In this document: piece after piece, positions 54,470 to 63,867 of the stretch | How positions within the stretch are numbered: position 1 is the stretch's first letter | Layout of the letters: every line of letters starts with the position of its first letter | NCBI GenBank assembly: GCA_041287705.1 | Contig: JBGGNE010000021.1 | Span: forward strand, 39,584 to 103,583 | Source: LW23 sp041287705 | GTDB taxonomy: Bacteria; Verrucomicrobiota; Verrucomicrobiia; Methylacidiphilales; UBA1321 | DNA length: 64,000 nucleotides | Reading direction: 5' to 3' | Translations under genes and position numbers: made by a program | Notes under the pieces: model-generated | Seen by the model: only the letters and a program-made list of their open reading frames with translations | Databases searched by the model: none | Told to the model about the DNA's origin: nothing

Positions 54470-57400
54470 ATGCCTTTTCCCCGTATGCGCTCACTTTCCC
54501 TGTATTCCCTCGCCGCTGTTCTGCTTCTGGGCGCCCTGGCCCCGATGATTCGAGCGGAAGAAGCTCCGCCTGCTTCGTCGCAGACTGCAGAAGCAGATCC
54601 CCGAATTCCTATCACCTTCACACTGGCGCAGCCGGGCTATGTCACTCTTGTTGTGGAAGATGAGCAGGGAGTGCGCGTTCGCAATCTGATCAGCGAAACG
54701 CAGTTCCCCGCCGGTACTCATACCGTGATGTGGGACGGTATGGATGATCGGGAGCGCGACAAAGCCGCGGCGCAGGCAGCCATATTCCACATTCCCGGCA
54801 AGATGGTGGCGCCCGGCAAATATACCGTGCGCGGCCTCTCGCATCCCCAGATCGATATTGTCTATGAACTGACCCCGTATACCAGTGGTAATCCCCCCTG
54901 GCGCACCGAGGACGGCGGCAGCCAGTGGCTGACGAATCACTCTTCGCCCAGCGACGTTATTTTTCTCCCCGCAGGCAAAGCACCTGAACGCGAGGGCAAG
55001 CCCACATCCAAAGGCGCGCAGGTCGTTATTTGCAGTCGTGTTGCGGAAGGCGGCAGTGGCGTAGCCTGGGTGGATATGGACGGCAAAAAGCTCTGGGGCC
55101 AGCACTGGCTGGGCGGAGTCTGGACTGCCGCATCCCACCTGGCTGTTGATCGTGGCGACAAACCGGTGGCCGGCGTCTACGCCTATGCGGCAGCAAGCTG
55201 GCCGGGTGACAAGTACAACGAGAACCGCAGCGAGCTGCGCCTGCATAAGATGATGGAGCCTGGCCACACTCGTGCAGCTCCCCGGGATAAGCGCTTCGGC
55301 ACTGGCGAAGATCGTCCCGTGCTGGAGCCCACCTATACCATTCCGAATCCCCCCGGCGTACCGGAAAAGATTGATAACAAGAATGAGCGCGGCAAACTGA
55401 TGGCCAGCCTGACCGGTCTGGCCGTGCGTAACGGAATCATTGCGTGCGCGTTCGAAAAACTGAATCACATCCTGTGGGTGGACGCGGCTAATTCCAAGGT
55501 CATCGGCACCAGCAATGTGACGGCTCCGGGCGGCCTCGCCTTTGATCTGCAGGGCAATCTGTACGTGCTCTCCGAAAAAAAGCTGCTCCGCTACAAGATG
55601 GACATGGCGAATCCCCTGGCCATGACTGAACCCACCTCGCTGGTGACGGATCTGGAAGATCCACAGAATGTCACCATTGCGGATGATGGCACTATCTATG
55701 TAAGTGACTGGGGCACCAGCCATCAGGTTAAAGTATTTGCAAATGACGGGAAGCCGCTGAAGCAGATAGGCGTTGCGGGCGTACCCCGCAGCGGGCCCTA
55801 CGATCCCAATCACATGAACAAGCCGGCCGGCATGGCGCTGGATGACCGCGGTCGCCTCTGGGTTACTGAGAACACGCATATTCCCAAGCGGATAAGCGTC
55901 TGGAATCTGTCGGACGGCAAGCTGGCCACTGCATTCTACGGACCCATGCGCTACGGCGGCAGCGGCTCGCTCAGCCCGGCCGACAAGACGCGTTTCTTCT
56001 ACGATGACGACCACGGCGGCACTCTGGAATTCAAGCTGGATTATGCCACCGGTCAGTCAACGCCCGTTGCGATTCCCTATCTTTCCACAGAGGATGCTTC
56101 GGGAATCAAAGGCCGCTACGTGGGCGGACCACCAAGTTATCCTCTGATCAACGGCAAGTTCCTGTATCTGACGAACGCGCACAGCCAGTCCACCTCCGGC
56201 CGACGCAACTCCACGATCTGGCGCATGGATTCCGATGGCATGGCGCGCCTGGTGGCTGCCGCCGGCAGCGTTCTGGATGCCAGCAATGACATCATGCCCG
56301 CCTTTACAGAACCCGCCATGGCCGCAAAGCTTGCGCAGATTGTGAAAAGCGAGCCCACCAAACCCGGTGCGAAGCCTGCAGAGAACGCCAATGTCCTCTT
56401 CGTCTGGGCAGACGCCAATGGCGACCAAAAGCTGCAGCCAGAGGAAGTTCAGTTCCTGGACCCCTCAGAATATGCAGAAGGTGGGAAGAAAGTCGGCAAC
56501 ATGGGTTCCGTTAACGTCACGGACGACCTCGCGTTTACGATCGCGACAGTAGGTAATGTTGTGCTCAATATTGCCCCGACGTCCATCAACGAGGCTGGCG
56601 TTCCTCAGTACGATCTGGCCCAGCGCAAAGTACTGGCCAAAGATGTGAATCGCCCGGCCAGCACGGGCGGTGGCCAGGTTCTGACCGGAAAGGACGGCTG
56701 GCTGATCACTACTACCCCAGTCAAGCCTTTCGACGCAGCGGGGCTCGGCGGCGTCCGCAACGGAAAACCCATGTGGTCCTACCCCAGCCTGTGGCCTGGT
56801 CTGCATGCTTCGCACATCGCACCCATGCCGAAAGAACCGGGCCAGCTTATTGGCACTACACGGGTTATCGGCAACATCATCGATCCCCTGCCCGGCTCCG
56901 ACTCGGGCCAGCTTTGGGCGATTAACGCGAACAAAGGCACCATCTACATCTTTACCGTGGACGGCCTTTTTGTGACGCGACTCTTTCAGGACAGCCGCAC
57001 CGCCTCGTGGAACGCGCCGGAAGCAAAACGCGGCATGACAGTGAATAATCTCAGCCTTCAGGAGGAATGCTTCGGCCCGGTCTGGACCCGAACCAATGAA
57101 GGCGAAGTCTATCTGCAGGGCGGTGGCTGCGGTAATATCTGCCGTCTGGTCAACCTGGATAAGATCAAACGCCTGGATGACCAGTCCATTACATTGAGCG
57201 CCGAGCAACTCGAAAAAGCCCAGCAGGCCGCTGTGCTTGCCGAAGCAAAACGCCAGGAAGAAGGCGCAGCAAATTCCAAACCTTTGAAGGCGATCGTGCG
57301 CACGCAGGCCATGGTGATCGACGGCAAGCTGGATGACTGGCTCAACATTAATTGGGTGAACATTGATAAGCGAAGCCAGAGCACCGGCAACTGGAGCAAG

Positions 57401-58069
57401 CGCGAACTGACAACGCGTGCCGCAGCAACCGTGTGGGAAGACAAGCTGGTTCTGGCCTGGCAAACCGGCGATAAGGATCTGCTCCGCAGCAGTGGCGAGA
57501 GCATGAATAATCTCTTTAAGTGCGGCGGCGCTCTGGATGTTTTTATTGGGACAAACGCCGACGCCGCTCCATCCCGTCGCAAAGCTGTGGCAGGAGATCA
57601 GCGGCTGCTCATTACGCTGGTAAAGGATAAATCCGGAGATAAGGACAAAGCCCGGGAAAAGGTGGCTGCCGTTCTTTATGAGCCGGTATCCGCCGAAAAG
57701 AAGGGTCCGACCGCCGAGTTTGGCTCGCCGCTGCGCACTCTGAAGTTTGACCGTGTGGAAGTGGTCAGCGATCAGATTCAACTGGCATCCAGCACGGAAA
57801 AGGATCTGAAAGCTGACAAAGACGGGAAGGTCGTCATCACCACCTATGAGGTCGCCATTCCTCTGAGCCTGCTAAACTTAAAGCCGGAGGCAGGAAAGAG
57901 CTACAAATTCGATATTGGTGTGCTGCGCGGCAATGGGCAGGAGACCCTGCAGCGTTCGTACTGGACAAACAAGGCATCGGGCCTCGTCAGTGATATCCCC
58001 AGCGAAGCGGAACTCATACCAGCGCTGTGGGGCATAATTCAGTTTGGGCAGCGAACCGCAGGCCCTTAG
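54470..58069 (+). CDS. Large secreted NHL-type propeller with CBM9-like C-terminal domain
   Basis: A secreted protein of about 1199 residues. The signal peptide (LSLYSLAAVLLLGALAPMI, cleavage near AEEA) is followed by a FlgD-like Ig domain (about 45-125; GTHTVMWDGMDDRERD), a propeller of NHL-type repeats (about 200-560; PGGLAFDLQGNLYVLSEKKL, PAGMALDDRGRLWVTENTHI), a second beta region (to about 900) and a C-terminal sandwich (about 950-1199; MVIDGKLDDWLNI, ATVWEDKLVLAWQTGDKDLL) like CBM9/DOMON modules. Starts at ATG 54470 or 54485 are equally possible. No catalytic residues were recognised; polysaccharide binding is inferred. Confidence 0.82.
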   Translation: MPFPRMRSLSLYSLAAVLLLGALAPMIRAEEAPPASSQTAEADPRIPITFTLAQPGYVTLVVEDEQGVRVRNLISETQFPAGTHTVMWDGMDDRERDKAAAQAAIFHIPGKMVAPGKYTVRGLSHPQIDIVYELTPYTSGNPPWRTEDGGSQWLTNHSSPSDVIFLPAGKAPEREGKPTSKGAQVVICSRVAEGGSGVAWVDMDGKKLWGQHWLGGVWTAASHLAVDRGDKPVAGVYAYAAASWPGDKYNENRSELRLHKMMEPGHTRAAPRDKRFGTGEDRPVLEPTYTIPNPPGVPEKIDNKNERGKLMASLTGLAVRNGIIACAFEKLNHILWVDAANSKVIGTSNVTAPGGLAFDLQGNLYVLSEKKLLRYKMDMANPLAMTEPTSLVTDLEDPQNVTIADDGTIYVSDWGTSHQVKVFANDGKPLKQIGVAGVPRSGPYDPNHMNKPAGMALDDRGRLWVTENTHIPKRISVWNLSDGKLATAFYGPMRYGGSGSLSPADKTRFFYDDDHGGTLEFKLDYATGQSTPVAIPYLSTEDASGIKGRYVGGPPSYPLINGKFLYLTNAHSQSTSGRRNSTIWRMDSDGMARLVAAAGSVLDASNDIMPAFTEPAMAAKLAQIVKSEPTKPGAKPAENANVLFVWADANGDQKLQPEEVQFLDPSEYAEGGKKVGNMGSVNVTDDLAFTIATVGNVVLNIAPTSINEAGVPQYDLAQRKVLAKDVNRPASTGGGQVLTGKDGWLITTTPVKPFDAAGLGGVRNGKPMWSYPSLWPGLHASHIAPMPKEPGQLIGTTRVIGNIIDPLPGSDSGQLWAINANKGTIYIFTVDGLFVTRLFQDSRTASWNAPEAKRGMTVNNLSLQEECFGPVWTRTNEGEVYLQGGGCGNICRLVNLDKIKRLDDQSITLSAEQLEKAQQAAVLAEAKRQEEGAANSKPLKAIVRTQAMVIDGKLDDWLNINWVNIDKRSQSTGNWSKRELTTRAAATVWEDKLVLAWQTGDKDLLRSSGESMNNLFKCGGALDVFIGTNADAAPSRRKAVAGDQRLLITLVKDKSGDKDKAREKVAAVLYEPVSAEKKGPTAEFGSPLRTLKFDRVEVVSDQIQLASSTEKDLKADKDGKVVITTYEVAIPLSLLNLKPEAGKSYKFDIGVLRGNGQETLQRSYWTNKASGLVSDIPSEAELIPALWGIIQFGQRTAGP

Positions 58070-58209
58070 GAATCGCCATCAGCAACCAGCAGCATTGATA
58101 TGGTGAAGCCTGTTTCTGCAGGGCTCCGGCATGATGACTACTGCAGATACAGTGCCTGACGCAGAAATCTTGAAACTTGCCGTGCAACATGAGAGGTTGC
58201 TGGTAACGC

Positions 58210-59700
58210 ATGATTCCACGCCCTGATTCCGTAAATCCCGGCCCGATTGGCGCCGGTGATGAAGCGGCGCCGCGCGTGCCGCTTTGCGTGGATCTGGATG
58301 GAACGTTGCTGGCGGGGGATGTGTTGTATGAGTCGGCTGTACGCTATGTAAAAGGCAACATTTTTCGACTGTTCTATCTGGTTGTCTGGCTTCTTCGTGG
58401 ACGCAATTACCTGAAGGGACGCCTTGCCCAGGTGGTCGAATTTGAGCCTGCCACAATGCCATGGAGACAAGAGTTGCTGGCAGTGCTTCAGACGGAGAAG
58501 ACAGCCGGACGCACTATATATTTGATAACGGCATCTCACGGCGAGCTGGCAGAAAGACTCGTGCGGCACCTCGCACTTTTTGATGGTGTGTACGGAACAG
58601 ACTCAACACGCAACCTGAAGGGCCTTCGGAAAGCCGCCTTTCTCTGTGAAAAGTTTGGGGAACGCGGCTACGACTATATCGGCGATTCTCGAGCCGACTA
58701 TCCCGTATGGGCCAAAGCAGCGGCAGGAATGGTCGTGGGTCCTCCATCGCGTGTTGCGGGGGCCATGCGGGCCAATCCTCGTGTGCAGGAGCTAAAAACG
58801 GAGCAACACTCCCTCTTTCGCAGCACGCGCCGGCTGCTGCGCGTTCATCAGTGGGCTAAGAATTTCATCGTATTTGTTCCCCTCATTGCCTCGCATCGAA
58901 TTTTCGAAACACAGAATGTCCTGTTAACCACCCTTGCCTTTTGCAGCTTTTGTACAACGGCCTCTGCTACCTACATTCTCAATGATTTACTGGATATAGA
59001 GCACGATCGCCTTCATCATGAAAAGAGAAAGCGCCCTCTCGCTTCCGGTGCATTGTCCATCCCCTTTGCTATTTTTGCCTCCGGATTCCTCACACTGTTG
59101 AGCATTGCTTTTGCTGCATTTTTGCCAATACCATTCATACTTTGTTTGTGTATCTATATTATTTTTACACTTGCCTACAGTTTTGCTTTTAAATCTATTA
59201 TTTTGGCGGATACTATTCTGTTAGCATGTCTTTATACCATACGCCTTCTGGCAGGGCATGCAGCTACATTTGTGCCTCTGTCCATCTGGCTGCTGGCGTT
59301 TGCCGTGTTTATCTTCTTCAGTCTGGCTGTAGCCAAACGTTTTGCCGAGCTTAAGCATCTTGCTCTTCGAGCTAAACAAAACCATTCCGCCCCAGGCAGA
59401 GACTATTTGGTTGAAGACATGCCTACCCTGCTGGCGCTTGGCGTTGGCAGCGGTCTTATCTCAGTGCTGGTGCTGGTGCTGTACGTACAAAGCCTTACGG
59501 TACGTCAGTTTTACACCGAGCCCCTGGTATTGCTTGTGCTCGTTCCCGTCTATTTATACTGGATTGGCCGTATCTGGATACTGGCTCAGCGGGGATTGCT
59601 GAACGAAGATCCTGTGCTTTTTGCCATTACGGATAAAGTAAGCTATGGCGTCGTATTCTTTGCGTTTGCAGTCATGGTGCTTGCCGCCTTATGGAAGTAA
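58210..59700 (+). CDS. HAD phosphatase fused to UbiA-family prenyltransferase
   Basis: A 496-residue fusion. Residues about 20-195 form a HAD hydrolase (CVDLDGTLLAG with Asp28 and Asp30; YLITASHGEL; YIGDSRADYPVW). Residues about 205-496 form a UbiA prenyltransferase with eight or nine membrane helices and the Asp-rich motif ILNDLLDIEHDRLHHEK. The same pairing of a UbiA transferase with a phosphatase is known for decaprenyl-phosphate phosphoribose synthesis, where the transferase moves phosphoribose to polyprenyl phosphate and the phosphatase removes the 5-phosphate. The following gene overlaps by ten bases. Confidence 0.9.
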   Translation: MIPRPDSVNPGPIGAGDEAAPRVPLCVDLDGTLLAGDVLYESAVRYVKGNIFRLFYLVVWLLRGRNYLKGRLAQVVEFEPATMPWRQELLAVLQTEKTAGRTIYLITASHGELAERLVRHLALFDGVYGTDSTRNLKGLRKAAFLCEKFGERGYDYIGDSRADYPVWAKAAAGMVVGPPSRVAGAMRANPRVQELKTEQHSLFRSTRRLLRVHQWAKNFIVFVPLIASHRIFETQNVLLTTLAFCSFCTTASATYILNDLLDIEHDRLHHEKRKRPLASGALSIPFAIFASGFLTLLSIAFAAFLPIPFILCLCIYIIFTLAYSFAFKSIILADTILLACLYTIRLLAGHAATFVPLSIWLLAFAVFIFFSLAVAKRFAELKHLALRAKQNHSAPGRDYLVEDMPTLLALGVGSGLISVLVLVLYVQSLTVRQFYTEPLVLLVLVPVYLYWIGRIWILAQRGLLNEDPVLFAITDKVSYGVVFFAFAVMVLAALWK

Positions 59701-61508
59701 TAATGATGCGTACATATCTTATGCAATGGTACGCCGGGGTGGTTTCGGCCTACGTTTACGCGCGGGCGGCGGAGTTGCCGCTGACACCGGGACATGGAGA
59801 TCGCAACCGCGTTGTGCGCTTTATTGTGCAGCAACATGCGGGTATGCCAGACTTTCTTCGATGGCCGATGGTGGCTTTGACGCTTGGCTTCGATCTTTTT
59901 GGGCTTTTTCTATTTTTGCGGCCATTCTGTGGGCAGAGTGTCGCGCAGAGGTCAGCGCAGATTTCCTGCTGGAAGGAGAGTCCGCTGGGTCCGTTTCGGG
60001 ATTTCGTGCGCTTTTACGATAGTTTGTTCACGGTGGCGTGGTCTGACCCGCATCTGCTGCCTATGCTGACTCCGGCATCGACGCAACCAAAGCCAGTTAC
60101 GAAAGTGCGAATCCAAAAGCCCGACGCCATCGTTGTAGGCAGCGGCCCTGGCGGCGCGATCACCGGGGCGTTGCTGGCAGAGGCAGGGTTGCGCGTGGTG
60201 ATGCTGGAGGAAGGTCCGGGTATTGGGGAAGCAGCAACGCATGCCTTTACCGTGCAGGAGATGGTCGCCAAGTATCGCAACGGAGGGCTTACGCCCGCGA
60301 TGGGAAGTCCAAAGGTGGCCTATGTCGAAGGAAAGTGCGCGGGAGGTGGCAGTGAAATCAACAGCGGGCTCTACCATCGCACACCTGCCGCAATGCTGCG
60401 CCACTGGCAGCAACACTACAATCTGGCTATATCGGAAGCCGACCTGACGCCACACTATGCAGAGTGTGAACGCGCTGTATCGGTCAGTTATCTGCCGGAG
60501 GGCACCGCGCCTGCGGCCTCCCTGAAACTACAGAGCGGTGCGGATGCCATGGGCTGGCATTGCCAGGAAGTGCCTCGCTGGTTCACGAATGGCGAACGCC
60601 AGTCGATGAGCCGGACATTCCTGAAGCGCTTTCTGTCCGCGGGCGGCGAGTTGCTGAGCAGGACGCGATGCACAAGCGTGGAGCGCGCATCGGGTCGCTG
60701 GGCAGTCGAGACAGAGGGGACGGACTTCACACTCGCGGCTCCGCACCTCTTTCTCAGCGGCGGGGCGATAGGGACGCCGGCGTTGCTTCAGCGCTCGCGG
60801 CTGGGGTCGGCACGCGGCACGGCTTTCGGGCAGAATCTCCAGATGCACCCTACTATCAAGGTAGTGGCGCTTTTTGATGAAGAAGTGAATTCTGAATCCA
60901 TGGGCGTGCCGGTACATCAGGTCAAGGAGTTCGCACCCGACATCAGTATGGGCTGCGCCATAAGCTCCGAGTCCTACCTGGCAATGGCCATGCTGGATCA
61001 CCCGCGCGAGCTGCACCGCGTCCGCACCGACTGGCGCCGCATGGCCATCTACTACGCCATGATTGTGCCCGAGGGACGCGGCGCTGTGCGGACTCTGCCT
61101 GGCTGCCGGGATCCGCTCGTCACGTTCAAGTGCACGAATCCAGATCTCTACCTTCTTTCAACAGCTCTTAAGCGACTCTGCCGGTTGCTTTTCGCGGCGG
61201 GTGCGGTGCGGCTGTATCCCACTATTGCGGGCTGTCCGGCTATCGGCGGCGTGGAAGATCTCAGGAAGCTCCCGGCGTGTCTGCCGGCGGAGCGCTCTAA
61301 TCTCATGACTATTCACCTGATGTCGAGCTGCGCGGCGGGCGAAAACGCGGCGCTTTGTCCTATCGATTCTCTGGGACGTGTAGTGGGGCAATCGGGGCTA
61401 TACGTTGCAGACGGGAGTCTGCTACCTTCCGCTCCTGGGGTGAATCCTCAGGGCTCCATCATGGCGTTCAGCCATCGCAACGCCACGGCTTTTCTTCAAT
61501 CCACGTAG
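59691..61508 (+). CDS. GMC-type FAD oxidoreductase with N-terminal membrane segment
   Basis: A 605-residue flavoprotein. Residues 1-115 include a hydrophobic helix (MVALTLGFDLFGLFLFL). The FAD domain starts at about 125 with AIVVGSGPGGAITGALLAE and has the GMC region GKCAGGGSEINSGLYHRTP. The C-terminal GMC domain contains IHLMSSCAAG and VADGSLLPSAPGVNPQGSI, with the His and Asn expected at the active site. It overlaps the end of the UbiA-HAD gene, so translation is probably coupled; ATG 59703 or 59706 are alternative starts. It likely oxidises an alcohol on a membrane-linked intermediate. Confidence 0.9.
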   Translation: MEVIMMRTYLMQWYAGVVSAYVYARAAELPLTPGHGDRNRVVRFIVQQHAGMPDFLRWPMVALTLGFDLFGLFLFLRPFCGQSVAQRSAQISCWKESPLGPFRDFVRFYDSLFTVAWSDPHLLPMLTPASTQPKPVTKVRIQKPDAIVVGSGPGGAITGALLAEAGLRVVMLEEGPGIGEAATHAFTVQEMVAKYRNGGLTPAMGSPKVAYVEGKCAGGGSEINSGLYHRTPAAMLRHWQQHYNLAISEADLTPHYAECERAVSVSYLPEGTAPAASLKLQSGADAMGWHCQEVPRWFTNGERQSMSRTFLKRFLSAGGELLSRTRCTSVERASGRWAVETEGTDFTLAAPHLFLSGGAIGTPALLQRSRLGSARGTAFGQNLQMHPTIKVVALFDEEVNSESMGVPVHQVKEFAPDISMGCAISSESYLAMAMLDHPRELHRVRTDWRRMAIYYAMIVPEGRGAVRTLPGCRDPLVTFKCTNPDLYLLSTALKRLCRLLFAAGAVRLYPTIAGCPAIGGVEDLRKLPACLPAERSNLMTIHLMSSCAAGENAALCPIDSLGRVVGQSGLYVADGSLLPSAPGVNPQGSIMAFSHRNATAFLQST

Positions 61509-61536
61509 CGTCTCGATCTAAAATCTCCACATCTCT

Positions 61537-62574
61537 ATGATCTTTTTAACCGGTGCCAATGGATGGCTGGGGCTCAACGTGGCCGCCACACTACAGAATG
61601 GTCGCGCAGCGGAGCTGGGACTGGATGACGCACGTATTCGCGGTCTTATCCTGCCGGATTCCGACAAAGCCAAGCTGCAAAAGGCCGCTCCCCGAATGGA
61701 GATTGCGGAAGGAAACGTGACCAGTGGATCCGGCCTGGAAGCCTTCTTTAATGGCGGCAACGGAGGCGTGTTGCTTCATACCGTGGGTATCATTCACCCA
61801 CGCTCGGTGGCGGAGTTCTATGCGATCAACGTGGAAGGCACTCGTCATGTTCTGGATTCAGCCATTAAGGCCGGGGTGAAACGAGCCGTGCTGATCTCCT
61901 CCAACTCGCCTTTTGGGTGCAATCCTCACTCGGATCACCTTTTCGACGAAGCATCGCCATACAACCCGTATATGAATTACGGGCGCAGCAAGATGCAGAT
62001 GGAACTGCTGGTGAAGGAGTACCAGGCGGCGGGCAAGATTGAAACAGTTCTGGTAAGAGCACCGTGGTTTTATGGTCCGCATCAACCGGCACGACAGGTC
62101 CTGTTCTTTGAGATGATTCGCGACGGCAAAGGCCCGATTGTCGGCAGCGGCGAGAATCTGCGCAGCATGGCCTTCACTGAAAACCTCGCTGAGGGCATGC
62201 TCCTGTGCGCGGCGAAGGCGCCAGCTGGCGAGGCGTACTGGATAGCGGACGAGCGGCCCTACTCCATGATTGAAATCATGGATACCATCGAGCGGCTCCT
62301 GGAGACCGAGTTTGGCCAGAAGTGCGCTCATAAACGGATGCGCCTGCCCGGAATCGCCAGCGAAGTTGCCTGGTTCATCGACTGGCTGCTGCAAAGCGCA
62401 GGTATGTACCACCAGAAGATTCACGTCCTGAGCGAGATGAACAAAACGATCGCCTGCTCGATAGAAAAGGCGAAACGTGAGCTGGGCTATGCGCCCAAAG
62501 TCGCGCTGGAGGAAGGAATGCGGCGCAGTCTGGCCGAGTACTTCCCACGCACGGGTTCCTCTTCTCACCGGTAA
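61537..62574 (+). CDS. NAD-dependent epimerase/dehydratase (extended SDR) 1
   Basis: A 345-residue extended short-chain dehydrogenase. NAD(P) motif: IFLTGANGWLGLNVA; active site Ser in VLISSNSPFG and Tyr-x-x-x-Lys in MNYGRSKMQ. It resembles 3-beta-hydroxysteroid dehydrogenase or nucleotide-sugar epimerase types; the C-terminal part (WFIDWLLQSAGMYHQK) is hydrophobic. It lies 28 bases after the GMC gene in the same operon. Confidence 0.9.
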   Translation: MIFLTGANGWLGLNVAATLQNGRAAELGLDDARIRGLILPDSDKAKLQKAAPRMEIAEGNVTSGSGLEAFFNGGNGGVLLHTVGIIHPRSVAEFYAINVEGTRHVLDSAIKAGVKRAVLISSNSPFGCNPHSDHLFDEASPYNPYMNYGRSKMQMELLVKEYQAAGKIETVLVRAPWFYGPHQPARQVLFFEMIRDGKGPIVGSGENLRSMAFTENLAEGMLLCAAKAPAGEAYWIADERPYSMIEIMDTIERLLETEFGQKCAHKRMRLPGIASEVAWFIDWLLQSAGMYHQKIHVLSEMNKTIACSIEKAKRELGYAPKVALEEGMRRSLAEYFPRTGSSSHR

Positions 62575-62609
62575 TCTCTGCCACAGCACCATTTCAGCGC
62601 ACTATTCTC

Positions 62610-63674
62610 ATGAAACATCTCGTAACCGGCGGGTCCGGATTTCTCGGCAATTTAATCGCGCGCCGGCTGCTGGCCAAGGGCGAAACTGTGAAGGTTCTCG
62701 ACATCTGGAAGGACCCCAGCCTGCCTGCGGAAATTGAATATATCGACTGCGACATACGGAATCGCGACGGCGTTCGGGCTGCCATGCGGGGCATTGATAT
62801 CGTCCATCATAACGTAGCGCTGGTGCCGCTGACGAAGTCGGGCGCGAAGTTCTGGGAGGTCAATGTGGATGGATCGCGCATTGCGGCGGAGTGTGCCGTG
62901 GCTGCGGGGGTCAAGGCGTTCATTCATATGAGTTCGTCGGCAATCTACGGAGTGCCTGACATATTTCCTATTGATGAGAAGACTCCGTACGAGCCAGTGG
63001 AGATCTACGGACGCGCCAAGCTGGCCGGCGAGCAGCAGGTGCGCGAGGTCTGCGAAAAGGCCGGCATGCCGCTCATCGTCATCCGTCCCCGCACCATTCT
63101 GGGCGAAGGACGGCTGGGCATTTTCCAGATTCTGTTCGACTGGATCCATGAGAACGCCCCGATTTTTGTCATTGGCGACGGTCAGAACAAATTCCAGTTT
63201 GTGCAGGCGCACGATCTCATGGATGCCTACATGCTGGCGCTGGATAGCCAGCATCCCGGCGCTTATAACGTTGGTACGGACCGCTTCGGAACACTTGAGG
63301 AAGCGCTACAACACGTCATTGCCCATGCCGGAAGCACTTCGCGAGTGCGACATCTGCCGGTTACGCCGGCCATCGGCATTCTTACCCTTGCCGATAAATT
63401 GGGCGTCTCCCCTCTGGCCCCGTGGCATTACCTGACCTACCACAAGCCGTATTACTTCGACCTGGCTCCCCTGAAAGCTCTAGGCTGGAAGCCCCGGTAC
63501 TCGAATGATGAGATGTTTCGGGAGTCGTACGACTGGTTTCTCGCCAATCATCTGGGCAAAAGTGACGAGACCAAGGACGGTGCGGCCGGTTTCAAGCAAA
63601 CGGAGAAACGCTCGGCCCATCGCAAACGCGTGCCTGAAGGAATTCTGTGGCTTGCGAAGAAACTGTTCTCGTGA
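62610..63674 (+). CDS. NAD-dependent epimerase/dehydratase (extended SDR) 2
   Basis: A 354-residue extended SDR. NAD motif: LVTGGSGFLGNLIA; active site Ser in IHMSSSAIYG, Tyr-x-x-x-Lys in EIYGRAKLAG. It is a distant paralogue of the preceding gene, not a recent duplicate. The C-terminus ends in a basic helix (HRKRVPEGILWLAKKLF) that may touch the membrane. It ends the UbiA-HAD/GMC/SDR/SDR operon. Confidence 0.9.
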   Translation: MKHLVTGGSGFLGNLIARRLLAKGETVKVLDIWKDPSLPAEIEYIDCDIRNRDGVRAAMRGIDIVHHNVALVPLTKSGAKFWEVNVDGSRIAAECAVAAGVKAFIHMSSSAIYGVPDIFPIDEKTPYEPVEIYGRAKLAGEQQVREVCEKAGMPLIVIRPRTILGEGRLGIFQILFDWIHENAPIFVIGDGQNKFQFVQAHDLMDAYMLALDSQHPGAYNVGTDRFGTLEEALQHVIAHAGSTSRVRHLPVTPAIGILTLADKLGVSPLAPWHYLTYHKPYYFDLAPLKALGWKPRYSNDEMFRESYDWFLANHLGKSDETKDGAAGFKQTEKRSAHRKRVPEGILWLAKKLFS

Positions 63675-63707
63675 TGATTTAGCTCAGCGGCGTCTATAAT
63701 CTATGTT

Positions 63708-63867
63708 ATTCTAATTCGCTTTCAAGATGAGGTGAAGATGCGCAGTTTTTTTGTCTATAGCGAGGCGCGAGGAGGGAGCCTATTAGCATAATAGGTGACC
63801 GACGAGCAACGCGGTTATTGACAAAAAGGACAAGCATATTCGGCTCAGCTTGAAAGCGTATTAGAAT
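63708..63867. repeat. 160-base palindromic element between convergent genes
   Basis: Outer arms at 63708-63726 (ATTCTAATTCGCTTTCAAG) and 63849-63867 are complementary over 19 bases with one mismatch. The centre has CCTATTA/TAATAGG (63779-63795), and the stretches between pair in part (GTCTATA with the GTTATTGAC side). The whole is symmetric about 63787. Its right end touches the stop codon of the next gene. It may be a MITE-like repeat or a bidirectional terminator. Confidence 0.7.

Noticed and set aside
54491..57781. Long minus-strand frames opposite the NHL/CBM9-like gene
   Set aside because: They overlap a continuous plus-strand gene with a signal peptide and repeats, and lack any family features.
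63673..63700. Sequence GATTTAGCTCAGCGGC resembling a tRNA D-arm
   Set aside because: No acceptor, anticodon or T-arm can be built around it on the plus strand; it is chance similarity next to the palindrome.
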